From Actinomycetes bacterium (GTDB lineage Bacteria; Actinomycetota; Actinomycetes; Mycobacteriales; Mycobacteriaceae), in NCBI GenBank assembly GCA_021793835.1, contig JAJYRZ010000003.1:1-38607 (forward strand): a stretch of 38,607 bases of DNA, read 5' to 3'. The notes under the pieces were generated by a model, which did no database searches, was not told where the DNA came from, and saw only the letters and a program-made list of their open reading frames with translations. This document shows, one piece after another, positions 1 to 9,943 of this stretch (position 1 is the stretch's first letter; every line of letters starts with the position of its first letter). Made by a program: the position numbers and the translations under genes.

Positions 1-1
1 G

Positions 2-274
2 TCCTTCGACGACGCCGCGGTGTTCGACGAGGTGATCGTCGACTCGCCCACCCCGGGCACCGAGATCGAGATCCGGTCGGCGCCCAGCCCCGATGCGACC
101 CTGGACCAGATGTCGGTGCTCGGCCGCGCCACCGTCGGCGAGGGTCCGACGGCGATCGAGATCGATCAGGATCAGCCCAACCGGTTCATCCTGGTGTGGA
201 TCAGCAAGCTCGGCGGCGAAGAGGGCGCCTACCAGTCCTCGGTGTCGGAAATCACATTCCTGGCCCGCGAGTGA
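2..274 (+). CDS. C-terminal fragment of MurJ/MviN-pseudokinase-like membrane protein (Rv3910-type), 5' truncated by window
   Basis: Open frame from window start to TGA at 272-274; identity inferred from position directly upstream of sigM and the beta-rich extracellular C-terminal sequence. Confidence 0.55.
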   Translation, partial: SFDDAAVFDEVIVDSPTPGTEIEIRSAPSPDATLDQMSVLGRATVGEGPTAIEIDQDQPNRFILVWISKLGGEEGAYQSSVSEITFLARE

Positions 275-299
275 CGATCGGCGGGCTAATGTTCGGCCC

Positions 300-887
300 G
301 TGCCTAAAGAGAGGGGGCGAAGCGGTTCGGCGCTCAGCGACGCCGCACTGCTGGCCGCGCACGTCCGGGGGGATGACCGCGCATTCACAGAACTGATCCG
401 TCGTCACGAGGATTATCTGTGGGCGGTCGCTCGGCGTACCTGCCGTTCGCCAGAAGACGCCGCTGACGCTCTACAGGACGCGCTGCTGGCCGCGCATCGC
501 CGCGCCGGCGGTTTCCGCGGTGACAGCGCCGTGCGGTCCTGGCTGCACCGGATCGTGGTCAACGCCTGCTTCGACCGGCTCCGCCGCGACGCGGCGCGGC
601 CGACCACGGCGCTGCCCGAACACCACGATCACGGACCGCCGGACCGGATCGACCACTACGACCGGCTCGACACCGCCCTGGTGGTCCACCGCGGACTGGC
701 CCGGCTGTCGCCGGACCACCGAGCGGTACTCACCGCGGTCGATCTGGAGGGCCGCTCGGTGGCCGAGGCGGCCGCCGCGCTGGGCGTGCCGGTCGGCACG
801 GTCAAAAGCCGTGCGGCCCGGGCCCGGCTCCGGCTGGCCGAGATCCTGGGCCATCTGCACGAATCGGAGCCTGTCGACGGAACCTGA
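300..887 (+). CDS. sigM: ECF RNA polymerase sigma factor, SigM-like
   Basis: Within ORF 93..887; GTG start at 300 (VPKERGRSG...); region 2 (DAADALQDALLAAHRRAGGFRGDSAVRSWLHRIVVNACFDRLRR) and region 4 (LSPDHRAVLTAVDLEGRSVAEAAAALGVPVGTVKSRAARARLRL); followed by anti-sigma and trxB. Confidence 0.88.
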   Translation: MPKERGRSGSALSDAALLAAHVRGDDRAFTELIRRHEDYLWAVARRTCRSPEDAADALQDALLAAHRRAGGFRGDSAVRSWLHRIVVNACFDRLRRDAARPTTALPEHHDHGPPDRIDHYDRLDTALVVHRGLARLSPDHRAVLTAVDLEGRSVAEAAAALGVPVGTVKSRAARARLRLAEILGHLHESEPVDGT

Positions 888-945
888 TCGGTGTCCCGCA
901 CGTCTTAACACCGATGCCCGCAACACACCGGAGGAGGGGAGGACC

Positions 946-1749
946 ATGACCGGCACGCACCGCCCGGACCCGGCCGACGATTCCCCGGTGTCCGCGGAGC
1001 TGATCGCCGACCTGCACGCCGGTGTGCTCACCGGTGTCGACGCCGCGCGGGTGCGCCGGGCGGTCGAGACCGAACCGGAGGCCGCCGCGGTGTACCGGGC
1101 GCTCGACGCGGCCGAGGCCGACCTGTCGGCAGCCGCTGAGGCGTATCGGGCCCCGCACACCGTGGAGCCGGTGCCGCCGGCGGTGCGGGCCCGCCTGGAC
1201 CAGACGCTCGCGCAGATCACCGCCGCGACGGGCCCCGATCCCGAGCCGGACGCGCCGCTGATCCCGGACGCCGTCGCCGTGACCGGGTCGCGGCCGCGGC
1301 GCCGGCGCGCATCCCTGCTGGCGGCCGCCGCGGCGATCGTCGGGCTCGGCGGGGCCGGGATCGGCGTGTGGGCCGCCCAGACCCCGGTGGACACCCCGGT
1401 GACCGACCTGATCGCGGCCGAACAGCCCGCCCCGACACCCACCGACGATGAGGACGATGCGCCGGTCGCCGTGGCGGCCGGACTGCAGATCGATCCGACC
1501 GCCCTGCTGGGCGACCCGATCCCCGGCCCGCTGGCCGACCCGGACCGCCTGGCCGGCTGTCTGGCCGCCCACGATCTGCCCGCCGGCACCGCGGTCCTCG
1601 GCGCAGGTCCGGGCGCGGTCGACGACCGCGACGGCACCGTGCTGCTGATCCCGGGACCACGGCCGCCGATGCTCACCGTGCTGGTCGTCGGACCGGACTG
1701 CGGCCCGGGCGAGCCGGATCTGCTCGCCCGCAACACCACCGGCGGCTGA
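946..1749 (+). CDS. Anti-sigma factor-like membrane protein (RsmA/Rv3912-type)
   Basis: ATG at 946 in frame of ORF 520..1749; single TM (LLAAAAAIVGLGGAGIGVWAA); directly downstream of sigM. Confidence 0.75.
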   Translation: MTGTHRPDPADDSPVSAELIADLHAGVLTGVDAARVRRAVETEPEAAAVYRALDAAEADLSAAAEAYRAPHTVEPVPPAVRARLDQTLAQITAATGPDPEPDAPLIPDAVAVTGSRPRRRRASLLAAAAAIVGLGGAGIGVWAAQTPVDTPVTDLIAAEQPAPTPTDDEDDAPVAVAAGLQIDPTALLGDPIPGPLADPDRLAGCLAAHDLPAGTAVLGAGPGAVDDRDGTVLLIPGPRPPMLTVLVVGPDCGPGEPDLLARNTTGG

Positions 1750-1766
1750 CCGGCGCTTCCGGCCCC

Positions 1767-1794
1767 GGGAACATCGGTGCCTACACTTGCTGTT
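1767..1794 (+). promoter_or_regulatory. Putative SigH/SigR-type promoter of trxBA
   Basis: GGGAAC (1767-1772), 19 nt, GTT (1792-1794), about 90 nt upstream of trxB; matches GGAA(T/C)-N18/19-GTT consensus. Confidence 0.55.
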
Positions 1795-1881
1795 GATAAG
1801 GACAGCAGTGATCTCCCGTGACCGCCCCTCGCGGCCGGCCGCGGCCGATCATCCCCGCACCTTGCCCCCTTGGAAGGACCT

Positions 1882-2817
1882 ATGAGCGACTCGACCGTGC
1901 ACGACCTGATCATCGTCGGTTCCGGCCCCGCCGGATACACCGCCGGCGTCTACGCCGCCCGGGCCGAACTGAACCCGGTGCTGTTCGAGGGCTTCCAGTT
2001 CGGCGGCGCCCTGATGACCACCACCGATGTGGAGAACTTCCCGGGCTTCAAGGACGGGATCATGGGCCCGGAGCTGATGGACCAGATGCGTGAACAGGCC
2101 ATCCGGTTCGGGGCGGACGTGCGCACCGAGGACGTCGAGGAGATCGACCTGTCCGGTGAGATCAAGACCGTCACCGTGGACGGCACCGTGCACCGTGCCC
2201 GCGCGCTCGTGCTGGCGATGGGTTCGGCCGCCCGCTACCTGGGTGTGCCGGGCGAGCAGGAGCTGCTCGGCCGCGGCGTCAGCTCGTGCGCGACCTGCGA
2301 CGGCTTCTTCTTCCGCGACAAGGAGATCGCGGTCATCGGCGGCGGCGACACCGCGATGGAGGAGGCCCTGTTCCTCACCCGGTTCGCCAGCTCGGTGACC
2401 ATCATCCACCGCCGCGAGGAGTTCCGGGCCTCGCAGATCATGCTCGATCGGGCGCGTGAGCACGAAAAGATCACCTTCCGCACCAACACCCGGGTCACCG
2501 AGATGCTCGGGGACACCACCGCCACCGGCCTGCGCCTGGTCGACACGGTGACCGGCGAGGAGTCGGTGATGGACGTGTCCGGGATCTTCGTAGCCATCGG
2601 CCACGATCCGCGCAGCGAACTGGTCACCGGTCAGCTCGACACCCGCGAGGGCGGCTACGTCTCGGTCGCCTCCCCGTCGACGGCCACCTCGGTGCCCGGG
2701 GTGTTCGCGGCCGGAGACCTGGTCGACGACCAGTTCCGCCAGGCGGTCACCGCGGCCGGCACCGGCTGCTCCGCGGCGATCGAGGCGCAGCGCTGGCTGG
2801 CGGAGAACCCCGCCTGA
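1882..2817 (+). CDS. trxB: Thioredoxin-disulfide reductase
   Basis: ATG at 1882; [21 protein letters not shown] motif, CATC redox centre, [15 protein letters not shown] motif. Confidence 0.96.
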   Translation: MSDSTVHDLIIVGSGPAGYTAGVYAARAELNPVLFEGFQFGGALMTTTDVENFPGFKDGIMGPELMDQMREQAIRFGADVRTEDVEEIDLSGEIKTVTVDGTVHRARALVLAMGSAARYLGVPGEQELLGRGVSSCATCDGFFFRDKEIAVIGGGDTAMEEALFLTRFASSVTIIHRREEFRASQIMLDRAREHEKITFRTNTRVTEMLGDTTATGLRLVDTVTGEESVMDVSGIFVAIGHDPRSELVTGQLDTREGGYVSVASPSTATSVPGVFAAGDLVDDQFRQAVTAAGTGCSAAIEAQRWLAENPA

Positions 2818-2855
2818 GCACACGTCCCCACACAGCGAGCGAGAGGGATCAGCCG

Positions 2856-3179
2856 ATGAGCGCCGTCGTCACCGTGACCGAGGACGAGTTCGATGCGGTG
2901 GTCAAAAGGTCCGACCGGCCCGTACTGGTCGACTTCTGGGCCACCTGGTGCGGGCCGTGCAAGATGATCGCGCCGATCGTCGACGAGCTCGCCCGCGCCC
3001 ACGGCGAGTCGATGCTCTTCGTCAAGGTCGACATGGACGCCGCATCGCGACTGCAGCGCAGCCTGCAGATCATGTCGCTGCCGACCCTGATGGTCTTCCA
3101 CGGTGGGGACGTGGTCGGCGAACTCACCGGGGCGCAGTCGAAGAAGAAGATCGTCAAGCTGATCACCCCGTTCCTGTGA
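2856..3179 (+). CDS. trxA: Thioredoxin
   Basis: VDFWATWCGPCKMIAPIVDELA active site; 107 aa; downstream of trxB. Confidence 0.96.
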   Translation: MSAVVTVTEDEFDAVVKRSDRPVLVDFWATWCGPCKMIAPIVDELARAHGESMLFVKVDMDAASRLQRSLQIMSLPTLMVFHGGDVVGELTGAQSKKKIVKLITPFL

Positions 3180-3333
3180 CACCGGCCCGGCACCGTGGCC
3201 ACCTCGCGGGGGAAAGCACCGTATCCTGTCGGAGATCCCCGCATCGCGGCGCGACGGCCCGCCGGCGGTGATCGGACCGTCGCCGGGCGTCCGGGACGGT
3301 TTAGGAATCGACAACGAGAGGGGTCACGGCGGC

Positions 3334-4527
3334 ATGCAGTTGTACAGCCTCGGCGACACCGGTCCCGAAGTATCGGAGATCCGCGCCAAGCTGACCGCCC
3401 TGGGACTGCTCGACGGAGTCGAAGCCATCGATCCCACCGTGGAGGTGGGCAGCGAACGGTGGACCAGCCGCGAGTCGGTGTACAACGAGGCGGTCGATCT
3501 GGCCGTGCGCACCTTCCAGCAGCAGCGCGGGCTGCTGGTGGACGGCATCGTGGGCCCCTCGACCTATCACGCGCTGCACGGGGCGACGTTCCGCCTCGGT
3601 GCGCGCACCCTGTGGTACCAGCTCGCCGCCCCGATGCACGGCGACGATGTGGCCACCCTGCAGCTGCGGCTGCAGGACCTGGGCTTCTATCACGGCATGG
3701 TCGACGCGTACTTCGGGCCGATCACCCACGACGCGCTGGTGAACTACCAGACCGAGTACGGCCTGGCCGCCGACGGCATCTGCGGTCCCGGCACGCTGCG
3801 GTCGCTGGAGTTTCTGGGCACCCGGGTCACCGGCGGTTCCCCGCACGCGCTGACCCAGCATGAGAACGTGCGCAACTCCGGCCCGCAGCTGGCCGGAAAG
3901 CGCATCGTCATCGATCCGGGCCTGGGCGGACTGGAGCCGGGGCTGACCTTGGACGGGCCGGACGGGCCGGTCACCGAAGCCGAGATCACCTGGGATCTGG
4001 CGCACCGGCTCGAGGGCCGGATGTCGGCCGCCGGCATGGAGACGATGCTCACCCGCGGCCGGCGCAACAATCCGACGATCGCCGAGCGGGCCGAGGCCGC
4101 CAACGCCTTCGGCGCCGATCTGATGGTCTCGCTGCAGTGCGCGACCGCGACCACACCGCGCCCGAACGGGGTGGCCACCTTCCATTTCGGCACCCTGCAC
4201 GGCTCGCACTCGATGATCGGCTCGATCCTGTCGGACTTCGTCCAGCGCGAGATCGTGGCGCGCACGGCGCTGCGGGACTGCCGCAGCCACGGCCGCACCT
4301 GGGAGATCCTGCGGGCCACCCGGATGCCGACCGTGCAGATCGACGTCGGTTATCTGACCAACGAGTCCGATGCGGCGGTGCTGACCAACCCGCACAACCG
4401 GGACGTGATCAGCGAAGCGATCGTGGTGGCCGTCAAACGGCTGTACCTGCTCGACCGCGACGATCAGCCCACCGGCACCTACACCTTCTCCGAACTGCTC
4501 GCGGCCGAGACCTCACCGCGGGAGTGA
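3334..4527 (+). CDS. cwlM: CwlM-like N-acetylmuramoyl-L-alanine amidase-fold protein with two peptidoglycan-binding repeats (probably catalytically inactive)
   Basis: ATG at 3334 in ORF 3268..4527; two PG_binding_1-like repeats plus Amidase_3 fold; syntenic with Rv3915. Confidence 0.88.
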   Translation: MQLYSLGDTGPEVSEIRAKLTALGLLDGVEAIDPTVEVGSERWTSRESVYNEAVDLAVRTFQQQRGLLVDGIVGPSTYHALHGATFRLGARTLWYQLAAPMHGDDVATLQLRLQDLGFYHGMVDAYFGPITHDALVNYQTEYGLAADGICGPGTLRSLEFLGTRVTGGSPHALTQHENVRNSGPQLAGKRIVIDPGLGGLEPGLTLDGPDGPVTEAEITWDLAHRLEGRMSAAGMETMLTRGRRNNPTIAERAEAANAFGADLMVSLQCATATTPRPNGVATFHFGTLHGSHSMIGSILSDFVQREIVARTALRDCRSHGRTWEILRATRMPTVQIDVGYLTNESDAAVLTNPHNRDVISEAIVVAVKRLYLLDRDDQPTGTYTFSELLAAETSPRE

Positions 4528-4556
4528 CGCCCGGCGCCGGACGGACGGCGGCGACG

Positions 4557-5312
4557 CTAGTCCCGGGCGCTCCGGCGCTCGGCGCGCGGCCTCGATCCGG
4601 TCCCGGCATAGGCACCGCTACGGGCGGTGCGCCACGACAGGTCGGGGGAGATCCCGCCCGCGGCCGCCGCCTCGTCGAACAGTCGGTCCAGCGCGGCCTC
4701 GACCTCGTTCTTCCACGCCAGGTCCCGGCCCAGCTCCAGCCGCAGGCGCGGGAACCGGTGGTGCGGTGCGATCACCGAGAATCCGAGCTCTTCGAGCCAG
4801 GCCGCCGGGATCATGCAACGCGCCGGGGTGCAGTCGCCGACCGCGGCCGCCGCGGTGTCCCGACGCAGATCGGCCGGATCGATCCGGTCGTCGCCGGCGT
4901 CCCGGTAGCCGAAGGCCTCGATCGCGCGCACACCGCGCCCCATCAGGTCACCGACCACCGCGTCGACCAGGGGAGTGATGAAGCTGAACGGGGCCTGCGC
5001 CTCGCTCAGCCCGATCGAGGTCAGCACGATCGCGTCCACGCTCACCGGACCGGTGGGCAGCAGCCGGGCCCGCGGCACCTCGGCGGGCGGGGCGTAGAGC
5101 GCGACGCCCTGCAGACCGTCGCCCTGCCACACCATGCGCCCGCACGAGCCCCACTCGATGAGCAGACCGGTGATCCATGCTTCCTTGGCCATCGCCGGAT
5201 CGTCGACGGTGTCGCCGCGGGAGGGATCGAACTCCCAGTAGAGGCATTCGCGCCAGTGCCGGTCGAGCCGGTGCAGATCCTCCAGCGCCAGCGGAGTCGT
5301 TCGGATCGTCAT
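4557..5312 (-). CDS. GNAT-family N-acetyltransferase-like protein (Rv3916c-type)
   Basis: MTIRTTPLALEDLHRLDRHWRECLYWEFDP...; conserved position between cwlM and parB. Confidence 0.75.
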   Translation of the reverse strand: MTIRTTPLALEDLHRLDRHWRECLYWEFDPSRGDTVDDPAMAKEAWITGLLIEWGSCGRMVWQGDGLQGVALYAPPAEVPRARLLPTGPVSVDAIVLTSIGLSEAQAPFSFITPLVDAVVGDLMGRGVRAIEAFGYRDAGDDRIDPADLRRDTAAAAVGDCTPARCMIPAAWLEELGFSVIAPHHRFPRLRLELGRDLAWKNEVEAALDRLFDEAAAAGGISPDLSWRTARSGAYAGTGSRPRAERRSARD

Positions 5313-5530
5313 CGCTGCATCTCCTGGCTCATCCCACGGCCGTGTCGGCCGGCCTGCCCGATCGGCCCCGCAGGCGACTGCCGGCCGGTCCGACCCTCAG
5401 GGTAGTGGACGGGCTTTCCGCGGGGCGTGCCGCGACCCTCGAACCAGGATCGTCGGTGTCCCACAGGATCCCTCATGGAATGTTTCGTCACGTGACACCT
5501 GGGGTGTCCGTGTACTGCTCCGCAACGGTT

Positions 5531-6610
5531 TCAGCCGTCCGCGGACTGGCCCTCTTCGACGTTCATCAACCGCAGGATCCTTTCGAGATCATCGACGGTC
5601 GAGAACTCGACGACGATCTTGCCCTTGCGCTTGCCGAGGTTGACCGTCACCTTGGTGTCGAAGTCGTTGGACAGCCGATCGGCCACCCGCTGCAGTCCCG
5701 GCATCTCGATGGGCTTGCGTCGCTTGGGTGCCTCGGCGCCGGCGGCCGCGTCCGCACCGGCCCGGTTGGCCAGCACCACGGCCTCCTCGGTGGCGCGCAC
5801 CGTCATGCCCTCGGCGACGATCCGGGCGGCCAGCTGCTCCTGTGCCTCGGCGCCCGCCTCGAGCGAGAGCAGGGCACGGGCGTGGCCGGCGCTGAGGATC
5901 CCCGCGGCGACCCGGCGCTGCACCGGCACGGGCAGCCGCAGCAGGCGGATCGTATTGGACACCACCGGGCGTGAGCGCCCGATCCGCGCGGCGAGTTCCT
6001 CGTGGGTGACGTCGAACTCCTCGAGCAGCTGCTGATAGGCCGCCGCCTCCTCGAGAGGATTGAGCTGCACGCGGTGGATGTTCTCCAGCAGCGCATCGCG
6101 CAGCATCGCGTCATCGGCGGTCTCACGCACGATGGCCGGGATCGTCTCGATCTCGGCCACCCGGCTTGCACGCCATCGGCGCTCACCCATGATCAGCTGG
6201 AAGCGACCGTCCTCGATCTCCCGGACGACGATCGGCTGCATGAGCCCGAACTCGGTGATCGAGTGGACGAGCTCGGCCAGTGCTTCTTCGTCGAAGACCT
6301 GGCGCGGCTGCTTCGGGTTCGGCTCGATCGCCTCGACCGGGATCTCCCGATAGACCGCGCCGATCGAGTCGGTGCCCCCGTCTGCGGTGGGGGAGGGGAG
6401 GGGCGCTGCGGTGTCGTCGTCAGCCGCCGCGGTCTGCGACGCCGACTCCTGCTCCGGCTCCGGCGCACTGTCGTCGGCCTCGGTCTCCGGGCGCGGACCG
6501 CCGAGCACGACGTTGGCCGCGGCGTCTCCCATGCGCGGTCCCTCGGTGGGTCCGGTGGGGATCAGTGCGGCCAGGCCGCGCCCCAGTCCACCCCTGCGAG
6601 ACTGACTCAT
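5531..6610 (-). CDS. parB: Chromosome partitioning protein ParB
   Basis: [71 protein letters not shown]. Confidence 0.97.
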   Translation of the reverse strand: MSQSRRGGLGRGLAALIPTGPTEGPRMGDAAANVVLGGPRPETEADDSAPEPEQESASQTAAADDDTAAPLPSPTADGGTDSIGAVYREIPVEAIEPNPKQPRQVFDEEALAELVHSITEFGLMQPIVVREIEDGRFQLIMGERRWRASRVAEIETIPAIVRETADDAMLRDALLENIHRVQLNPLEEAAAYQQLLEEFDVTHEELAARIGRSRPVVSNTIRLLRLPVPVQRRVAAGILSAGHARALLSLEAGAEAQEQLAARIVAEGMTVRATEEAVVLANRAGADAAAGAEAPKRRKPIEMPGLQRVADRLSNDFDTKVTVNLGKRKGKIVVEFSTVDDLERILRLMNVEEGQSADG

Positions 6611-6611
6611 T

Positions 6612-7538
6612 TCATTGCTCCTGACCGGTGTTCATCGCTGCCGCCCGCTCCGTCATCTCGCGGCCCGCATCCAGATAACTCAGTGCCCCACGGGATCCCG
6701 GGTCGTACTCCAGGATCGTCATCCCGTATCCGGGTGCCTCGGAGATCTTGACGCTGCGGGGGATCACGGTGCGCAGGACGATGTCACCGAAGTGCTTGCG
6801 CACCTCGTCGGCGACCTGGCCGGCCAGCTTGGTGCGGCCGTCGTACATGGTCAGCAGGATCGTCGACACGTGCAGAGAACGGTTCAGGTGGGCCTGGACC
6901 AGTTCGATGTTGCGCAGCAGCTGACCGACACCTTCGAGCGCGTAGTACTCGCACTGGATCGGCAGCAGCACCTCGCGGGCGGCGACCAGGGCGTTGACGG
7001 TCAGCAACCCGAGTGAGGGCGGGCAGTCGATCAGGACGTAGTCGATCTCCATCTCGTCGAGGATCGTCTCGTCGAGCGCATTGCGCAGCCGCCCCTCACG
7101 GGCGACCATCGACACCAGCTCGATCTCCGCACCAGCGAGATCGATCGTGGCGGGCACGCAGTAGAGGTTCGGATCGTGCGGGCTGGCGTGTACGGCCTCG
7201 CGCAGGTCGATCTCACCGATCAGTAGTTCGTAGGTCGACGGCACGCCCGAGCGGTGATCGACGCCGAGCGCCGTACTGGAGTTGCCCTGCGGATCCAGGT
7301 CGATGACGATCACGCGCTGGCCGTGTGCGGCGAGCGCCGCGGCGAGGTTCACCGCGGTCGTGGTCTTACCGACCCCGCCCTTCTGGTTCGCGATCGTGAT
7401 GATCCGGCGCTGCGCCGGCCGGGGCAGGCCCTCGGTTCCATCGGCCCGGATGCCGACCACGGCGTCCCCCTCGCGCGCGCCGCCCGTCGACGGATCCCCG
7501 GGTGTTTCATGTGAAACATCGGTGCGGGTATCGGTCAC
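6612..7538 (-). CDS. parA: Chromosome partitioning ATPase ParA
   Basis: [41 protein letters not shown] deviant Walker A. Confidence 0.97.
   Translation of the reverse strand: MTDTRTDVSHETPGDPSTGGAREGDAVVGIRADGTEGLPRPAQRRIITIANQKGGVGKTTTAVNLAAALAAHGQRVIVIDLDPQGNSSTALGVDHRSGVPSTYELLIGEIDLREAVHASPHDPNLYCVPATIDLAGAEIELVSMVAREGRLRNALDETILDEMEIDYVLIDCPPSLGLLTVNALVAAREVLLPIQCEYYALEGVGQLLRNIELVQAHLNRSLHVSTILLTMYDGRTKLAGQVADEVRKHFGDIVLRTVIPRSVKISEAPGYGMTILEYDPGSRGALSYLDAGREMTERAAAMNTGQEQ
7503..7518. promoter_or_regulatory. parS-like site 1 (TGTTTCATGTGAAACA)
   Basis: 15/16 to TGTTTCACGTGAAACA; lies inside the parA 5' coding end. Confidence 0.85.
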
Positions 7539-7656
7539 TGCTCTGCCCCCTCATGGTCATCGGTCCGACGGACCGCGGTGGTCGTCGGCCGGACTTCATT
7601 GTGCCCGCTGGCGCCGCGGCCGGCGGCGTTCGCGGTCGGTCGCTGCGGCACGCGGC

Positions 7657-8334
7657 TCACCGGCGCCGTCCGCCCCGGCGGTGCGCGGCACGCACCGCCT
7701 GCACGATCGTGGTCGGCGTCTCGAGGAGCTCCTCACCGCTCAGCAGGACCTCGATCTCGACGACGCCGAGCCGATCCAGCGATGGACGGGCCCGCTCGAT
7801 CTCGTCGGCCGCGGACGAGCCCTTGAGCGCCACCATCTTGCCGCCCTCACGGACCAGGGGCAGGGACCAGCCGAGCAGCTTCTCCAGCGGGGCCACGGCA
7901 CGGGAGGTCACATAGTCGGCGCCGCCGACCTCCCGGATCACCCCGGGCTGTTCGGCGCGGCCGCGCACCACGGTCACCGGAAGGTCGAGATCCTTGACCA
8001 CCTCACCGAGGAACGTGGTCCGTCGCAACAGCGGTTCGACCAGGACCACGGTCAGGTCCGGCCGTGCGATCGCCAGCGGGATGCCGGGCAGTCCGGCACC
8101 GCTGCCGACGTCGACCACCCGCGCCCCCTGGTCGACGACCTCGCCGAGCACGGCACAGTTCAGGATGTGCCGACTCCAGAGGCGGTCGACCTCGCGGGGG
8201 CCGATCAGTCCGCGGGTGACGCCCTCACCGGCGAGCCACTGCGCGTACTTAACCGCGATCGGTAACCGATCGCCGAAGATCTGCGCGGCTACGCCTTCGA
8301 GTTCGGCGGGGACCTGTGGTTCCACGTGAAACAT
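7657..8334 (-). CDS. rsmG: 16S rRNA (guanine(527)-N(7))-methyltransferase RsmG (GidB)
   Basis: [48 protein letters not shown]..., [22 protein letters not shown]; the ORF track extends the start to 8430 but MFHVEP at 8334 is the likelier start. Confidence 0.94.
   Translation of the reverse strand: MFHVEPQVPAELEGVAAQIFGDRLPIAVKYAQWLAGEGVTRGLIGPREVDRLWSRHILNCAVLGEVVDQGARVVDVGSGAGLPGIPLAIARPDLTVVLVEPLLRRTTFLGEVVKDLDLPVTVVRGRAEQPGVIREVGGADYVTSRAVAPLEKLLGWSLPLVREGGKMVALKGSSAADEIERARPSLDRLGVVEIEVLLSGEELLETPTTIVQAVRAAHRRGGRRR
8318..8333. promoter_or_regulatory. parS-like site 2 (GGTTCCACGTGAAACA)
   Basis: 14/16 to consensus; overlaps the first codons of rsmG. Confidence 0.8.
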
Positions 8335-8690
8335 CCTGACTGGTCGACAACGACATGCAGTTCTCAATACCGGCCGCACACATGCGGCGGTGCTGTCCGC
8401 CATTGTCCCGCGAAGGAGTGGACCTGCCAAATGAAACGCGATGACCGCCCCTGCTCACGCCTGCGGTTCACACCGGCCGGACACCGGGGATCACACACAC
8501 ATCGGCCCACCGAACCTTCCGTGGAGGGTCCCAGCCCGGCGGCCGAGAGGATGGGCGCCCCTCCCTGCGATAGGGGAGGGGAGGGGTTCGTGGCGTTCGA
8601 TCCGGTCCCACGAATCTGCCGGCCGGCCCATCGGTGGCCGCCATCCGAGCGGAGCTCGGCGATGCATAGGCCGGTGTTCACCGCCGCTAC

Positions 8691-8706
8691 CGTTTCACGT
8701 GAAACG
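8691..8706. promoter_or_regulatory. parS site 3 (CGTTTCACGTGAAACG)
   Basis: Perfect GTTTCACGTGAAAC core palindrome. Confidence 0.93.
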
Positions 8707-9059
8707 GATCGACACGGGTGAGGCTGCCACGATGAGGGGAAGTCGGGCCGGTCGACGAGGCGGCGGACGATCGCCTGCGGTCGGTGTCAGCGAACCTTCG
8801 ATAGGGAACTCATAGGCTCCGACGGTGAGCGTCAAGCACACACGCCCAAGCACTCGTCCCTGATCGTGAGACATCCACCGACACCGGGGCGGGAGTCTTC
8901 CCTACGGGGTCGTACCAAGCACCGAGGCCCGCCCCGGCGTCGGCGTCACGACGACCGTGGCCGGTTACGTACAAGCCCGCGTGCAGTATTTATTCACGAC
9001 GCCTACCGAACCGACCCGCACCTCGCGGTCCCGCGGCCATACGAAGTGCCGGATCGACG

Positions 9060-9075
9060 TGTTTCACGTGAAACT
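9060..9075. promoter_or_regulatory. parS site 4 (TGTTTCACGTGAAACT)
   Basis: 15/16 to consensus, perfect 14 bp core. Confidence 0.93.
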
Positions 9076-9519
9076 CCCGCGCCACCGAGCCCCTTGCCGG
9101 AGAACGACCCGGGAAGCCTGGCCGATGACGCCGCCGATACCTCAGCCGTGGCAGCCCACCTCCAGGGTGCGGGCACCCCGGTATCAGCAGCCTCTGGGGT
9201 CCGCGCATCCTCCGTCGACAGGCCCGGCACACCATCCGGATCTGACCGAGAACACATCCCGTCTCCGGCGCGCCATCCCGGGATGCCTCCATGATCCGCG
9301 ATGCAGATACGCCCTCAGAGCCCACTCGACGCGGCCCTCGACCTTCATCGAGGACGCACAGTCACTCCTCGGCGACCGCCGGCGAGCCCCGGGGGCGCAC
9401 GCGAACCGGGCGCCGGCCGATCTCCAGCCGGGCCTTGACCGGAGACCGCATAGCGATGACTCAACTCGCCGCAACCTCCGCAGTACGTGCCCCGGCCGCA
9501 GGTGCCGCCGCCCTAGGCA

Positions 9520-9535
9520 GGTTTCACGTGAAACG
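9520..9535. promoter_or_regulatory. parS site 5 (GGTTTCACGTGAAACG)
   Basis: Perfect 14 bp core GTTTCACGTGAAAC at 9521-9534. Confidence 0.93.
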
Positions 9536-9880
9536 TGATGACTGTCGGCGGCTCGGGCGGACCCGCGCTTCTACGCACACACCCCGCGGCTCCACCGCCG
9601 GAACGGCCTGGGACCTTTTGGAGAGCGCACCCCCGGCGACCACCCCCGCCTGAGGAAGACACTGTGTTCCCGCGAGACCCGGCGCCCGGTCGCCGCGCCG
9701 ATCGAGCCGATCAGGAACCCGAAGGGGGCGACATCACCCGGCACAGTCGCGCCGCAGCCGGATTCTGCGAAGCCACACGCAACTCCCCTCCGAATCGTCA
9801 AACAGCCGCTTCAAGGATCGTCGCAGACCTAACCAAGGACACCAGCGAGTAACGTCACTGTGACAGACGGTGGGTGTGGG

Positions 9881-9927
9881 AGAAAACCGGCGGGCCCGAT
9901 CGGTCTAGATGACCGATCGGGCCCGCC
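9881..9927 (-). terminator. Intrinsic terminator downstream of the jag/yidC/rnpA/rpmH set
   Basis: Perfect 16 bp stem GGCGGGCCCGATCGGT (9889-9904) / ACCGATCGGGCCCGCC (9912-9927), 7 nt loop, then TTTTCT reading on the minus strand. Confidence 0.88.
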
Positions 9928-9943
9928 AGGGGTCTGCGCGAGA

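Noticed and set aside
471-1940. Minus-strand 489 aa ORF over sigM and anti-sigma
   Set aside because: Low-complexity Ser/Gly/Ala/Arg translation, antisense to recognisable sigM; spurious.
5481-5508. Palindromes GTCACGTGAC and GACACC-TGG-GGTGTC between the GNAT gene and parB, considered as a sixth parS
   Set aside because: Only about 10/16 match to the parS consensus; could be another regulator site but support is weak.
8573-8587. GGGGAGGGGAGGGG G-rich run, also present in parB near 6390, considered as a G-quadruplex pair
   Set aside because: Only three contiguous G4 tracts at each location and easily explained by GC-rich composition.
8441-9852. Several 80-190 aa ORFs in the rsmG-jag gap
   Set aside because: Overlapping in several frames, Arg/Pro/Thr-rich, no recognisable motif or convincing ribosome-binding site; treated as non-coding pending Ribo-seq.
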